64,000 bases of DNA from Chryseobacterium sp. Lineage in GTDB: Bacteria; Bacteroidota; Bacteroidia; Flavobacteriales; Weeksellaceae. The stretch covers positions 37,397 through 101,396 of the forward strand of contig JAGLBA010000007.1 in the NCBI GenBank assembly GCA_018260475.1, written 5' to 3'. Below, in pieces: positions 6,598 to 16,879 of this stretch. Within the stretch, counting starts at the first letter, position 1, and each line of letters opens with the position of its first letter. A model generated the notes under the pieces. It was not told the origin of the DNA. It saw only the letters and a list, made by a program, of their open reading frames with translations, and made no database searches. The translations under genes and the position numbers were made by a program.

Positions 6598-8454
6598 ATG
6601 AAACAACTCTTTTTCTTCGTATCCTTTATTTTTAGCATATGTGTTTTTGCACAAAACCCTGCGGATAATACTTTTGTTAAAGATAATTTCATTAAAAATG
6701 AAGTTTATATCCCGATGCGCGACGGCGTGAAACTCTTCACTGCGATCTACATCCCGAAAGATATCTCTAAAACTAAAAAATACCCGTTCCTGGTGCAGCG
6801 TACCTGCTACAGCGTGGCGCCTTACGGTGAAAACGAATATAAAACTTTCCTCGGTCCCAATAAATTTTTGATGAATGAAAAGTACATCTTCGTCTATCAG
6901 GATGTCCGAGGCAGATACATGAGCGAAGGTACCTTCACGAACATGACGCCGCAAGTTGCCCACACTTCCAAAAAAAATGTGGACGAAAGCACCGACACCT
7001 ATGACACCATCGATTGGCTGGTGAAAAATATTCAAAATAACAACGGAAAGGCCGGCCAATACGGAACTTCTTACCCCGGATTCTATACTGCCGCAGGAAT
7101 CATTTCCCAGCACCCGGCGATGGTAGCTTCCTCTCCGCAAGCCCCAATTTCTAATTTTTGGAATGATGATTTCCTGCACAATGGGCGGTTTATGCTGGGC
7201 TATTTCCGCACTTTTCCAGTGTTTGGCGTGCAAAAAACAAAGCCGGAACAGAAGGCATGGTACAATGATTCTTTCCCGCCAGTAAAATCGGAAGATGGCT
7301 TGAAATTCTACCGCGATATGGGAGCTTTGAAAGACGGTTATGATACTTATTACAAAAATAACTTCTTCATGACGGACATTATGGAGCACCCAAACTACGA
7401 CCAATACTGGAAAGAACGGAATCTTTTGCCCCACCTCAAAGGCGTAAAACATGCTGTGATGACCGTGGGCGGTTGGTTTGATGCCGAAGATCTTTCTGGG
7501 CCGCTAAACATTTACAAAACCATCGAAAAAACAAGTCCGAAAGCCAAAAACACCATTGTGATGGGGCCGTTTTCACACGGTGGCTGGGCGCGAGAAAGCG
7601 GTAAGCACTTCCACAATGATATTTATTTTGGCGACAGCATCGCTACTTATTACCAAAAAAATCTTGAAACACGGTTTTTCCACCATTATTTAAAGGAAAA
7701 TTCCAAAACTGATGCCGGCTTGCCCGAAGCCGTGATGTATGACACGGGCAGCAAAGAATGGCGCGAATTTGACCACTATCCACCAAAAAACGTACAGAAA
7801 ATTCAGTTTTATTTGGCTGATAAAACCTTGAAAACAAGTCCGCAAAGCACTGTTTCAGAATATTATTCCGATCCCGAAAATCCGGTACCGAGTTCGCAAA
7901 ACCTGCGGGATTTCAACGGGTTTACACCAAGAAATTATATGAGCGAAGACCAAAGGTTTGCCGTAGGGAGGCCTGATGTGCTTACCTTCACCACCGATGT
8001 TTTAACAGAAGACCTTACCTTCGGTGGAGAAATTTTGGCTAAACTGAACATTGCCACCACTTCGGATGATGCGGATTTTGTGGTTAAATTAATTGATGTT
8101 TACCCCGAAGATTTTAAACCAAAAGAGAAAAAAGAGGGCGTGATCTATGGGAATTACCACCAAATGGTGCGCAGCGAAATTATGCCCGCAAGATTCCGAA
8201 ACTCCTATGAAAAACCGGAACCGCTAAACCCTAACCAGAAAGCAACCGTAACCGTAAAACTTCAGGATGTGATGCACACTTTCCAAAAAGGGCATAAAAT
8301 TCAGATCCAGATTGCGAGCACATGGTTCCCGCTCTTTACCGTGAATCCTCAAAAATACATTCCAAATGTGAATTTGGCGACCAAAAATGATTATACAAAA
8401 GCCTTCATTAAAGTCTTTGGCGACAGTTATTTGGAGGCGGAGGTTTTGAAGTAG
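6598..8454 (+). CDS. Secreted CocE/NonD-type hydrolase (X-Pro dipeptidyl-peptidase S15 family)
   Basis: A 618-residue protein with a clear signal peptide (residues 1-19, cleaved near VFAQ). The catalytic triad of the S15/CocE alpha/beta hydrolases is visible: Ser158 in GTSYPG, Asp295 in GGWFDAED and His327 in GPFSHGGW. QDVRGRYMSEG (101-111) is another family hallmark. The C-terminal third, from about 410, is the beta-sandwich lectin-like domain. Related proteins include glutaryl-7-ACA acylases and alpha-amino-acid ester hydrolases, so the substrate is an acyl or peptide ester/amide that I cannot fix. It is monocistronic, with a bidirectional hairpin 57 bases beyond the stop. Confidence 0.9.
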   Translation: MKQLFFFVSFIFSICVFAQNPADNTFVKDNFIKNEVYIPMRDGVKLFTAIYIPKDISKTKKYPFLVQRTCYSVAPYGENEYKTFLGPNKFLMNEKYIFVYQDVRGRYMSEGTFTNMTPQVAHTSKKNVDESTDTYDTIDWLVKNIQNNNGKAGQYGTSYPGFYTAAGIISQHPAMVASSPQAPISNFWNDDFLHNGRFMLGYFRTFPVFGVQKTKPEQKAWYNDSFPPVKSEDGLKFYRDMGALKDGYDTYYKNNFFMTDIMEHPNYDQYWKERNLLPHLKGVKHAVMTVGGWFDAEDLSGPLNIYKTIEKTSPKAKNTIVMGPFSHGGWARESGKHFHNDIYFGDSIATYYQKNLETRFFHHYLKENSKTDAGLPEAVMYDTGSKEWREFDHYPPKNVQKIQFYLADKTLKTSPQSTVSEYYSDPENPVPSSQNLRDFNGFTPRNYMSEDQRFAVGRPDVLTFTTDVLTEDLTFGGEILAKLNIATTSDDADFVVKLIDVYPEDFKPKEKKEGVIYGNYHQMVRSEIMPARFRNSYEKPEPLNPNQKATVTVKLQDVMHTFQKGHKIQIQIASTWFPLFTVNPQKYIPNVNLATKNDYTKAFIKVFGDSYLEAEVLK

Positions 8455-8510
8455 ATTATAGAAATTTATAAATTAAAAAATTCAGAAATTGTTCTATCCA
8501 CCAAAAATCC

Positions 8511-8531
8511 CTCTCAGCATTGCGCCGAGAG
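8511..8531. terminator. Bidirectional terminator between the hydrolase and agmatinase genes
   Basis: CTCTCAGC (8511-8518) pairs with GCCGAGAG (8524-8531), with one G-T pair. T-rich sequence follows on both strands, and the flanking genes are convergent. Confidence 0.6.
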
Positions 8532-8577
8532 CGATTTCTTTATTCTTTGTACATTTTTCATCGTACTTTTACAAAAT

Positions 8578-9429
8578 TTACTTCGCAGTATGGTAATAAG
8601 CCAACATTTTATAATACAGTTTTGCGGCTAAAAAGGCCGTTGGTTTCGGCATTGGGGAATCCATCAGTTCTACGATGTCAAAGGCTACTACATTGCATTT
8701 TTCGAATACTTTTTTCAGCAGTTCCAAAGTTGGGTACCAGTGCAGTCCGCCCGGTTCTGGTGTTCCGGTGGATGGCGCGATGCTCGGATCGAAGGCATCC
8801 AAATCAATTGTGATGTACACATTTCCGGATACTTTTGCCAAAACATCCTCGATCCAATTCGGGTTGTTGTGGATTTCGTGCGCCCAAAACATATTGCCCT
8901 CCTGAACATATTGTAACTCTTCCACATCGCATGAACGAATTCCCACCTGCACCAAATTCAGTTTCTGTGAAGCCTCGAAAACCGCACAGGCATGGTTGGA
9001 AGTAGAGCCGTGGAACTCCGGACGAAGGTCTGTATGCGCATCCAGTTGCAGCACCGTAAGGTTTTCAAACTTCTCCCCCGCCGCACGGATGGAGCCGATG
9101 GAAACAGAATGCTCACCTCCGAAGAGTGTGAACAATTTGCCTCCGTTGGTCAAAAGTTCTTTAGTTTTTTGATAAACCGCGTCTGTCATGGCTTCTGGCG
9201 AAGAATTTTCAGAAATTTCTCCGGCTAAATAAACGCCCTCTAAATAAGGTTCGGTACCGGTTTCGATGTCATAAAGCTCCATGTTTTGGGAAGCATCGAA
9301 GAAGAGTTCCGGACCTTTGTCGGCACCCTTTCCCCAGGTGGAAGTCCCGTCATAAGGCACAGTTACAAGCATTACTTTAGAGTTTACGAGTGTGGCATTT
9401 TCTTCGGGAATCCCTGCGTATGTTTTCAT
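8578..9429 (-). CDS. speB: Agmatinase (ureohydrolase family)
   Basis: A 283-residue manganese ureohydrolase. The metal-binding motifs are complete: GGEHS (His107), DAHTD (Asp130, His132, Asp134) and the pair Asp209/Asp211 in TIDLDAFDP, followed by APSTGTPEPGG. The TGTPEPGG form favours agmatinase over arginase. The enzyme splits agmatine into putrescine and urea, the second step of the arginine decarboxylase route to polyamines. No arginine decarboxylase gene lies next to it in this window, although in many Bacteroidota the two are neighbours. Substrate assignment within the family is by motif only. Confidence 0.87.
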   Translation of the reverse strand: MKTYAGIPEENATLVNSKVMLVTVPYDGTSTWGKGADKGPELFFDASQNMELYDIETGTEPYLEGVYLAGEISENSSPEAMTDAVYQKTKELLTNGGKLFTLFGGEHSVSIGSIRAAGEKFENLTVLQLDAHTDLRPEFHGSTSNHACAVFEASQKLNLVQVGIRSCDVEELQYVQEGNMFWAHEIHNNPNWIEDVLAKVSGNVYITIDLDAFDPSIAPSTGTPEPGGLHWYPTLELLKKVFEKCNVVAFDIVELMDSPMPKPTAFLAAKLYYKMLAYYHTAK

Positions 9430-9547
9430 TTTTACTGAGTTTTATATTTTGGGTTTTGAATTTTGAGTGGAGCAAAGATAAGATTTTTGGAAACTTTGTA
9501 TTTCGAATTAAAAAATTTTCTATCTTTACATTAATAATCCAGTGACA

Positions 9548-9757
9548 ATGAAAAATTCACATAACCAGAGCAATCGCGAAAATTGGATTTGGGGATTATT
9601 TTATTACAACAAAAACGACAAACGCCTTTTTCCGCCGAAAAGACATCCGTGGATGGGCTGGACGGTGAATTTTGCAGATCCCGCGTCCGTAGCCATTCTT
9701 TTATTAATAATATTGGTGATTGTTTGCGCTGTGTTAGTAAAAGCGAAATACCAATAG
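9548..9757 (+). CDS. DUF5808 small membrane protein
   Basis: A 69-residue protein with a polar N-terminus, then WIWGLFYYNKNDKRLFPPKR and WTVNFADPAS, which is the DUF5808 signature (W..G.FYyNp.D.r.fv.kr...G.tlNfa), then a single membrane helix near residues 47-66. Its function is unknown. I chose the ATG at 9548; a GTG two codons upstream is also in frame. A near-consensus -7 box, TATCTTTA, lies at 9521-9528. It stands alone between divergent and same-strand neighbours. Confidence 0.72.
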   Translation: MKNSHNQSNRENWIWGLFYYNKNDKRLFPPKRHPWMGWTVNFADPASVAILLLIILVIVCAVLVKAKYQ

Positions 9758-9805
9758 TCCACAAAAACTCCCAAAACTCATTGGTCCTCTCTTCCCAAAA
9801 ATCAA

Positions 9806-9813
9806 TACCTTTG
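9806..9813 (+). promoter_or_regulatory. -7 box TACCTTTG of the HAD phosphatase gene
   Basis: An exact TAnnTTTG match, 17 bases before the ATG at 9831. Confidence 0.5.
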
Positions 9814-9830
9814 CTGGAAATTTTTACAAA

Positions 9831-10490
9831 ATGCCATTAAAAGCAGTGCTGTTCGATATGGACGGTGTGATTGTCGATACCGAACCGCTCCACCGCAAAG
9901 CCTATTTCAAGACTTTTGAAGATTTGGGAATTGATGTTTTTGAGGATTTATACACCTCATTTACAGGAGCTTCCACAAAAAAAGTTTGCAATTCCTTAAT
10001 CGAAAAATTTAGTTTAAACAAAACCCACGAACAAATAGCGGAAATCAAACGCGGTTATTTCAAAGATTATTTCGATAACGATCCGGATTTCGCACTGCTT
10101 CCCGGCGTGAAGGATTTAATTATGCATTACCACGAGAATGGTATCGTGCTGATTCTCGCCTCTTCCGCAAGCATGAACACGATTAATTGGGTTTTTGAGA
10201 AGTTTGATTTAAACCAATATTTCTCCGGTAAAATCTCCGGTGCGGACCTTCAGGAATCCAAACCACATCCGGAAATATTCTTAAAAGCAGCAGAAATGTC
10301 CGGTCATCCGAAAGAAAACTGCATGGTTATTGAGGATTCTACTAACGGAATAAAGGCTGCACATGCCGCGGGAATCTTCTGTGCCGCCTACCGAAGCGAA
10401 CATTCCAAAGGTCAGGATTATTCATTGGCAAACATCGTAGTCTCTAACTTTTCGGATATAAAAGTCGATAAAATCGCGGATTTAATTTAA
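9831..10490 (+). CDS. HAD-superfamily phosphatase (beta-phosphoglucomutase-like subfamily)
   Basis: A 219-residue HAD protein. Motif I is FDMDGVIVDTEPLH with nucleophile Asp9 and acid/base Asp11. Motif II is LILASSAS, motif III carries the Lys in ESKPHPEIF, and motif IV is VIEDSTNGIKAAH. The cap is the small helical type inserted after motif I. This subfamily includes beta-phosphoglucomutase, 2-deoxyglucose-6-phosphatase and other sugar phosphate phosphatases; the substrate cannot be told. It has its own -7 box and appears monocistronic. Confidence 0.9.
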   Translation: MPLKAVLFDMDGVIVDTEPLHRKAYFKTFEDLGIDVFEDLYTSFTGASTKKVCNSLIEKFSLNKTHEQIAEIKRGYFKDYFDNDPDFALLPGVKDLIMHYHENGIVLILASSASMNTINWVFEKFDLNQYFSGKISGADLQESKPHPEIFLKAAEMSGHPKENCMVIEDSTNGIKAAHAAGIFCAAYRSEHSKGQDYSLANIVVSNFSDIKVDKIADLI

Positions 10491-10631
10491 AAAAATCTAT
10501 TGCTGAGTAATTAACCATGAAAAGCATGTTGAATCTGGGAAAATATCTCTCGTTAATTTAGCAAATTGTGCAAATCATTAACAATAAAATCTCTTCAGGA
10601 ACATAAATCAGCCATCCAAAATAAAATTCAG

Positions 10632-10639
10632 TATTTTTG
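10632..10639 (+). promoter_or_regulatory. -7 box TATTTTTG of ndh-trmD
   Basis: An exact TAnnTTTG match 5 bases before the ATG at 10645. An in-frame GTG at 10639 overlaps the box, so the ATG is the more likely start. Confidence 0.55.
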
Positions 10640-10644
10640 TGGCT

Positions 10645-11907
10645 ATGGAAACACGGGAAAAAATCATAATCATTGGGGGCGGTTTCGCCGGATTGCAACT
10701 GGCCCGAACCTTGAATAATAAGAATAAAAAGGTGATTATGATTGATAAAGCCAATCACCACATGTTCCAGCCGTTGTTTTATCAGGTGGCCTGTGGAAGG
10801 ATCGAACCCAGCAATATCTCTTTCCCTTTTAGGAAAATTTTCCAAAGCTCCAGAAATACCTATTTCCGAATGACGGAGGTGCAAAAAATTCTTCCGGAAC
10901 AAAACAAACTCTTAACCCAAGACGGCGAGTTCCACTACGACAAACTGGTCATCGCCACCGGGTGCAAAACCAATTTTTACGGAAATGACAAGATGGAGAG
11001 CCTGGCTTTTGGTATGAAAAATACCCAGGAAGCCATCTCCATTCGCAACCATGTGCTTCTAACTTTTGAAAAACTTATTATAGAACGAACCCGCAGTGAT
11101 GATGGCAACTGGAACATCGTCATAGTAGGCAGTGGACCCACAGGCGTTGAACTCGCAGGCGCTTTTTCCGAAATGAAAAAAAACATCTTGCCTCGCGACT
11201 ATCCGAACATGAATTTCGATAATTTGAAAATCATCCTCGTAAGTTCTACGGATAAGCCGCTGAATGTGATGAGTACTGATGCACAGGAAAAATCTGAACA
11301 ATATCTCAAAGATTTGGGAGTGATTTTCATGAGTAATGAAAGGGTGACGGATTATGATGGCGACCGCGTAACCCTTGCAAGCGGAAAACTAATCCCTGCT
11401 AACAATGTCATCTGGGCGGCCGGCGTTACCGGAAATATTTTGGAAGGCCTAAACCCCGAAGCCATGCTGAAAAACCGTTATAAGACCGACCGATACAACC
11501 GTGTGGTGGGTTATGATAACATTTTCGCGATCGGAGACATCGCTTATATGGAAACACCCAAATATCCGCAGGGGCACCCGCAAGTCGCAAATGTCGCGAT
11601 CAACCAGGGGAGAAATTTGGGAAGGAATTTGCTTAAAAATAACACTTCCGATTGGAAGCAATACGAGTACAAAGACATGGGCAGCATGGCAACAGTCGGG
11701 AAACACCGCGCCGTGGTAGATTTACCAAAGTTTAAATTCCAGGGGCTATTTGCATGGTATTTCTGGATGTTCCTCCACCTGATGCTCATCCTTTCCGTAA
11801 GAAACAAACTCGCCATTTTCTTCAACTGGATGTGGAGTTACATCAATAAAGACTCCTCACTGCGCCTCATCATCCTTCCAAACAAAAAAAATAATACCGA
11901 ACAATGA
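10645..11907 (+). CDS. ndh: Type II NADH dehydrogenase (NAD(P)/FAD-dependent oxidoreductase)
   Basis: A 420-residue NDH-2-type flavoprotein. The FAD-binding motif [14 protein letters not shown] is at the N-terminus and a second Rossmann motif, [15 protein letters not shown], lies near residue 155. [10 protein letters not shown] and [10 protein letters not shown] are the usual C-terminal FAD-contact motifs. The C-terminus has a hydrophobic membrane anchor ([16 protein letters not shown]). The enzyme passes electrons from NADH to quinone without pumping protons. I chose the ATG at 10645 because the upstream in-frame GTG lies inside the -7 box. Its last 4 bases overlap the start of trmD, so translation of the two is probably coupled. 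Confidence 0.9.
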   Translation: METREKIIIIGGGFAGLQLARTLNNKNKKVIMIDKANHHMFQPLFYQVACGRIEPSNISFPFRKIFQSSRNTYFRMTEVQKILPEQNKLLTQDGEFHYDKLVIATGCKTNFYGNDKMESLAFGMKNTQEAISIRNHVLLTFEKLIIERTRSDDGNWNIVIVGSGPTGVELAGAFSEMKKNILPRDYPNMNFDNLKIILVSSTDKPLNVMSTDAQEKSEQYLKDLGVIFMSNERVTDYDGDRVTLASGKLIPANNVIWAAGVTGNILEGLNPEAMLKNRYKTDRYNRVVGYDNIFAIGDIAYMETPKYPQGHPQVANVAINQGRNLGRNLLKNNTSDWKQYEYKDMGSMATVGKHRAVVDLPKFKFQGLFAWYFWMFLHLMLILSVRNKLAIFFNWMWSYINKDSSLRLIILPNKKNNTEQ

Positions 11908-12587
11908 GAATAGACATCATCTCCGCCGTACCCGACCTGATGGTAAGCCCGTTTCGTACTTCCATTCTGAAGCGTGCGATAGAAAAAGGCTTGGTAAATG
12001 TGTATTTTCATAACATCCGGGACTGGAGCAGCAATAATTACCGGCAGATAGACGATGCGCCCTATGGCGGCGGCGCGGGCATGGTCATGATGATCGAGCC
12101 TTTGGATAAGTGCATCTCAGAGTTGAAATCCCAACGCGAGTACGACGACATCATCTATCTTACCCCGGACGGCATTACTTTAAACCAAAAAATAGCGAAC
12201 AATCTTTCTATTAAAAATAATTTAATCTTCCTTTGTGGCCATTACAAAGGAATTGATCAGCGGGTGCGGGATTTACACATCACCAAAGAAATTTCCATCG
12301 GAGATTATGTACTTACCGGTGGAGAACTGGCGGCGTGCGTGCTTGCCGATGCCGTTATTCGATTGTTGCCCGGTGTTTTGAGCGATGAGCAAAGCGCACT
12401 TACAGACAGTTTCCAAGATGATCTGCTTTCCCCGCCCATCTACACGCGCCCGGAATCGTATAAAGGAATGAAAGTTCCGGAGGTTCTGTTGAGCGGCGAT
12501 CCAAATAAAATAGACGCATGGCGCCATGACCAAGCCGTACGCAGTACTACCGAGAAACGCCCCGATCTTTTGGGAGATGAAGAATAG
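11904..12587 (+). CDS. trmD: tRNA (guanine-37-N1)-methyltransferase
   Basis: A 227-residue SPOUT methyltransferase of normal TrmD length. The knot region is intact: [12 protein letters not shown] and [14 protein letters not shown], with the catalytic-loop sequence [13 protein letters not shown] near residue 52. It uses S-adenosylmethionine to methylate G37 next to the anticodon and so prevents +1 frameshifting. It overlaps ndh by 4 bases (ATGA). In many bacteria trmD sits with rimM and rplS; here it is paired with a respiratory enzyme instead. The 240 bases downstream are very AT-rich and hold no gene. Confidence 0.95.
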   Translation: MRIDIISAVPDLMVSPFRTSILKRAIEKGLVNVYFHNIRDWSSNNYRQIDDAPYGGGAGMVMMIEPLDKCISELKSQREYDDIIYLTPDGITLNQKIANNLSIKNNLIFLCGHYKGIDQRVRDLHITKEISIGDYVLTGGELAACVLADAVIRLLPGVLSDEQSALTDSFQDDLLSPPIYTRPESYKGMKVPEVLLSGDPNKIDAWRHDQAVRSTTEKRPDLLGDEE

Positions 12588-12829
12588 ACATCAATGATGA
12601 ATTTATACAATTACACTACTTTACAATAAGTATGGATAATTTCTATTTAATATACAAATATGATTAAATCTTATCATTAAATATTAAATAAATTTTTATT
12701 ATTTAACAATTTACCTAAATTATTTAACATTTAATTATGATTTATTTGATTTAATTTAAAAATATTAATGGTAATTATTTGTAATTAAAACAATAGATAT
12801 TGAAAAATTAGATTAAATTTACATTATAA

Positions 12830-13795
12830 ATGGATAGGGAAATAAAAATAAAATGGGACGAGGATTTTTTAATGTTTTATAATGTTGAAAATCTTTTTGA
12901 GGCAGATCCTGAACCGGCTTTTAAAAATGCGCCTACCTTATCCGGACTGAATAAATGGAACAAATGGCGATACAACGATAAATTAAAAAAAATAGCGCAG
13001 GTTTTTCAATTGGTGAGTACCGCGCGCGGAAAGATGCCTTTTGTCATCGGGCTTAGCGAGATACAGGGTCAGAAACCATTGGAAGAATTAGTGACCATGC
13101 CGCCATTTAATTCTAATTTCGGCTTTGTGCATTTTGAAAGTATGGACGAGCGGGGCGTGGATGTTGCCATGGTTTATGATAAAAGCAAGGTGGAAATCTT
13201 ATCCGCGGAACCCATCAGTTTCTTATTTGAGACCATTTCTGCTACCGACGGCAGCTACGATACCACGCGGGATGTACTGCTTTGCAAGATAAAAGTGGAA
13301 GGTGTGGTAATGAACATTTTCGTGTTACACCTACCTTCAAAAAGAGAGAAAGACATTAATAAACCTAAACGCGACTATATCCTTAAGGAAATTCGAGAAA
13401 AAATTTTGAAAATCCGCAAAGAGGAGCACGAACCAGTTATCCTTTGTGGGGATTTCAATGAGAATCCAGATGATGAAAATCTAACCAATCTTTTAACTGA
13501 TGACGAAGGAAAACCATTGCTGCACAATCCATTTCTACAAATGTTTCGGGATAAAAATTTTTCCACATTTCATTATGCAGATGGATTGCTTTTCGATCAA
13601 ATCCTATTTTCGGAAGAATTCATGAGCGGCGAACTTCCTTGGCAGTACAGTGTTGCAGAGGTTTTTAAACCAATAGAACTTAGCAGTAAAGATAAAAATT
13701 TTACAGGGAGGCCATTTCGCACCTACGCCGGCACCAGATATCTCGGCGGTTATAGCGACCATTTTCCTGTACTGGTAGGCTTTAACAAAAAATAA
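12830..13795 (+). CDS. Endonuclease/exonuclease/phosphatase (EEP) family protein
   Basis: A 321-residue EEP-fold hydrolase without a signal peptide. Visible motifs are FYNVENLFE (metal-binding Asn/Glu), GLSEIQGQ with the catalytic Glu, VLHLPSKRE, CGDFNENP (Asp/Asn pair) and GYSDHFPVL (terminal Asp-His pair). The family covers DNases, phosphodiesterases and sphingomyelinase-like enzymes; the substrate is unknown. The Lrp-type regulator begins 20 bases after its stop and deoC 5 bases beyond that, so the three may share a transcript. Links to nucleotide salvage (deoC) would fit a nuclease, but this is inference. Confidence 0.85.
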   Translation: MDREIKIKWDEDFLMFYNVENLFEADPEPAFKNAPTLSGLNKWNKWRYNDKLKKIAQVFQLVSTARGKMPFVIGLSEIQGQKPLEELVTMPPFNSNFGFVHFESMDERGVDVAMVYDKSKVEILSAEPISFLFETISATDGSYDTTRDVLLCKIKVEGVVMNIFVLHLPSKREKDINKPKRDYILKEIREKILKIRKEEHEPVILCGDFNENPDDENLTNLLTDDEGKPLLHNPFLQMFRDKNFSTFHYADGLLFDQILFSEEFMSGELPWQYSVAEVFKPIELSSKDKNFTGRPFRTYAGTRYLGGYSDHFPVLVGFNKK

Positions 13796-13815
13796 ATCAT
13801 ATTAACTTTAAAATA

Positions 13816-14286
13816 ATGAAAAATACCAACAATTCCGTATATCACTTGGATGCCACAGATAAAGAAATAATCTATATGCTGATGGACAATGCCAAGACTT
13901 CCCTTGCCCACATCTCTAAAAATGTCGGCATATCTACCACCGCAGTACACCAGCGCATCAAAAAACTGGAGCAGGCAGGTGTGATAGAAAACTCCGTTTC
14001 TTACCTGAATCCTAAAAAAATAGGCTACAAAGTTGTGTCCTACATCGGTGTATTCTTGGAGAAACCAAGCCATTACCCGGATGCTGTGAAAGCGATGGAA
14101 GAAATCAATGAAATCGTGGAAGCGCACTACACTACAGGGAATTACACCATTTTCTTGAAGGTTTTGTGTAAAGATAACGATCACCTGATGGAGATTTTGA
14201 ACCAACTTCAAAAATTAAAAGGCGTCATAAGAACTGAAACCTTCATTTCTTTGGATCAAAGCATTAACAGACAATTGAAAGTATAA
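13816..14286 (+). CDS. Lrp/AsnC-family transcriptional regulator
   Basis: A 156-residue protein. Residues about 12-62 are the AsnC winged helix-turn-helix (LDATDKEIIYMLMDNAKTSLAHIS, then STTAVHQRIKKLE). Residues about 75-150 are the RAM/ACT-like effector domain (SYIGVFLEKPSHYPDAV). Such regulators form octamers and respond to amino acids or other small molecules. It sits between an EEP nuclease gene and deoC with gaps of 20 and 5 bases, so it may control this operon, although many members act globally. Confidence 0.92.
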   Translation: MKNTNNSVYHLDATDKEIIYMLMDNAKTSLAHISKNVGISTTAVHQRIKKLEQAGVIENSVSYLNPKKIGYKVVSYIGVFLEKPSHYPDAVKAMEEINEIVEAHYTTGNYTIFLKVLCKDNDHLMEILNQLQKLKGVIRTETFISLDQSINRQLKV

Positions 14287-14291
14287 CAGAC

Positions 14292-15041
14292 ATGAAGAAC
14301 ATTGCAGACTATCTGGATTCTACCTACCTAAAAACGCCCGAACAGTCCGGCTTGAGCCACGAGGAAACCAAAAAAGCGATATTTGCGCTTTGCGATGAGG
14401 CGTCTGAGAAAAACCTATATGCCGTGATGATTCGCCCGGAATTTGTACGTGAAGCGAAGGCTTATCTTGCTAAAAAAAACCCAGCGGTGAAGGTGGGAAC
14501 TGTGATTGGTTTTCATGAAGGAACGTCCTCCGCAGAGGAAAAATTTGCTGAAGCGGAAAAGGCAATCGCCGATGGCGCCGATGATCTGGATTTCGTCATT
14601 AATTATGAGGCCTATAAAAAAGGTGAATTGGCTTTAGTAAAGGACGAATTTCTATCTTGCACCGACCTTGGAATCCGTAACGCGAAAACTGTAAAGTGGA
14701 TTATAGAGATCGCGGCACTATCGGATGAACAAATCGGTGACCTCACCCGACATATTTCTAAATGGGCGGCAGAGAATTTCAGCGAGAACGATCAAAAGAA
14801 TATCTTCGTGAAATCTTCCACCGGTTTTTATCAGACCGAAAACGGCAAGCCAAATGGCGCCACCGTGGAAGGCATTAAAATCATGAAGGCCAATGCCGGA
14901 AATCTCCCGATAAAAGCGGCGGGCGGCGTCCGTACCCCGGAGGAAGTGCGCGCGATGATAGACCTTGGCGTTACAAGAATCGGCACCTCATCTGCCGCAG
15001 CTTTGCTTGGGACTGGCGATGCAGCAAACGGAAATTACTAA
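14292..15041 (+). CDS. deoC: Deoxyribose-phosphate aldolase
   Basis: A 249-residue class I aldolase. The Schiff-base lysine is in IFVKSSTGFY, and the proton-relay lysine is in IKAAGGVRTPEE. DDLDFVINY carries the conserved Asp. It cleaves 2-deoxyribose-5-phosphate to acetaldehyde and glyceraldehyde-3-phosphate in deoxynucleoside salvage. It lies 5 bases behind the Lrp-type regulator and is the last gene before a strong terminator. Other deo genes (deoA, deoB, deoD) are not in the window. Confidence 0.94.
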   Translation: MKNIADYLDSTYLKTPEQSGLSHEETKKAIFALCDEASEKNLYAVMIRPEFVREAKAYLAKKNPAVKVGTVIGFHEGTSSAEEKFAEAEKAIADGADDLDFVINYEAYKKGELALVKDEFLSCTDLGIRNAKTVKWIIEIAALSDEQIGDLTRHISKWAAENFSENDQKNIFVKSSTGFYQTENGKPNGATVEGIKIMKANAGNLPIKAAGGVRTPEEVRAMIDLGVTRIGTSSAAALLGTGDAANGNY

Positions 15042-15060
15042 CCCACACTTTTGTAAACAA

Positions 15061-15088
15061 AAAAACTTCAGAATGGTCTGAAGTTTTT
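15061..15088. terminator. Bidirectional terminator between deoC and the sorting-domain gene
   Basis: AAAAACTTCAGA (15061-15072) pairs perfectly with TCTGAAGTTTTT (15077-15088) over a 4-base loop; T tracts follow on both strands, and the flanking genes are convergent. Confidence 0.8.
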
Positions 15089-15107
15089 TTATATAACTAA
15101 ATTTGTT

Positions 15108-15458
15108 TTATTGCTTAATGATTTGCGTGACACGCTGCGTGTTATCTGCCATCGTGTATTTCATCAGGTATCTTCCCGATTTCAGCCTGTCAAGATTTAT
15201 TTCCCCGCTTGTCATGTTCACGGCGACATCCAAAACCGGCACTCCCAAAATCGAATAAAATGAAACCGATTTTATTTTTAAAGTAGAGTTCTTGGCTTTG
15301 ACGATAATGAAATCTCTCGCCGGATTCGGGTAGGCGATCAGCACGCCATCATCCGCCGTTTGGCTGGATGCGGACGGTCCCCGGTATTGCTGTGCAGAAG
15401 CGTTTGCGCTGAAAGATAGGGTGCCGGAAAATAGGAGTAATAGTAGAAATTTTTTCAC
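15108..15458 (-). CDS. Small secreted protein consisting almost only of a type IX (T9SS type A) sorting domain
   Basis: A 116-residue protein: signal peptide 1-22 (ending ANASAQ), a linker of about 15 residues, and from about residue 40 a full type A sorting domain (IAYPNPARDFIIV, then GVPVLDVAVNM, LKSGRYLMKYT and QIIKQ at the end). In the family this domain targets a cargo protein through the type IX secretion system and is usually cleaved. Here there is essentially no cargo. It could be a remnant of a larger secreted protein or a free sorting-domain peptide. No frame continues upstream of the signal peptide, so the gene looks complete as it stands. Confidence 0.8.
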   Translation of the reverse strand: MKKFLLLLLFSGTLSFSANASAQQYRGPSASSQTADDGVLIAYPNPARDFIIVKAKNSTLKIKSVSFYSILGVPVLDVAVNMTSGEINLDRLKSGRYLMKYTMADNTQRVTQIIKQ

Positions 15459-15536
15459 TTATCAATTTTAGGACTTCAATTCAACAAAACTAAAAAAATC
15501 AATCTTCATATACAAGGCTTAATTGCCAAAGTATAA

Positions 15537-16565
<1,029 letters not shown>

Positions 16566-16837
16566 CGGTTTTAGGGGTTTGGGTTTTTAAGTTTAGTATA
16601 AATTTTTCTCATTAATAAAATCTACTAGCATCGGGCGAAATCATTCTGGCTTCCTCTCTGGTTCTTTTCCCAATATATTTGCAAGTTTTTTAAGCTTTAA
16701 GATAAGAAATTTGCAATAAAACAAGCAAAATTACAAGTAAGTAATTGATTGGCTATGCTATAGAGTTATATTTTACATTATTGCAAACAAATGTCAGGCA
16801 TAACTTTTAAAATTCTTCTGTTGTAGTAACCAAAAAA
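16566..16837. other. Intergenic stretch without a gene
   Basis: About 270 bases between hemB and the terminator of tamL are AT-rich. I see no conserved reading frame, tRNA or repeat in it. Confidence 0.5.
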
Positions 16838-16860
16838 GCCACCTCAATTTCCGAGGTGGC
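16838..16860. terminator. Bidirectional terminator of tamB-tamL
   Basis: GCCACCTC (16838-16845) pairs with GAGGTGGC (16853-16860). A run of T follows on the minus strand and CTTTTG on the plus strand. Confidence 0.75.
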
Positions 16861-16879
16861 CTTTTGTTTAAGAAAGTCT

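Noticed and set aside
6595-7452. A 285-codon frame antisense to the CocE-type hydrolase gene.
   Set aside because: It mirrors a well-conserved gene, has no domain, and its composition is what the complement of that gene predicts.
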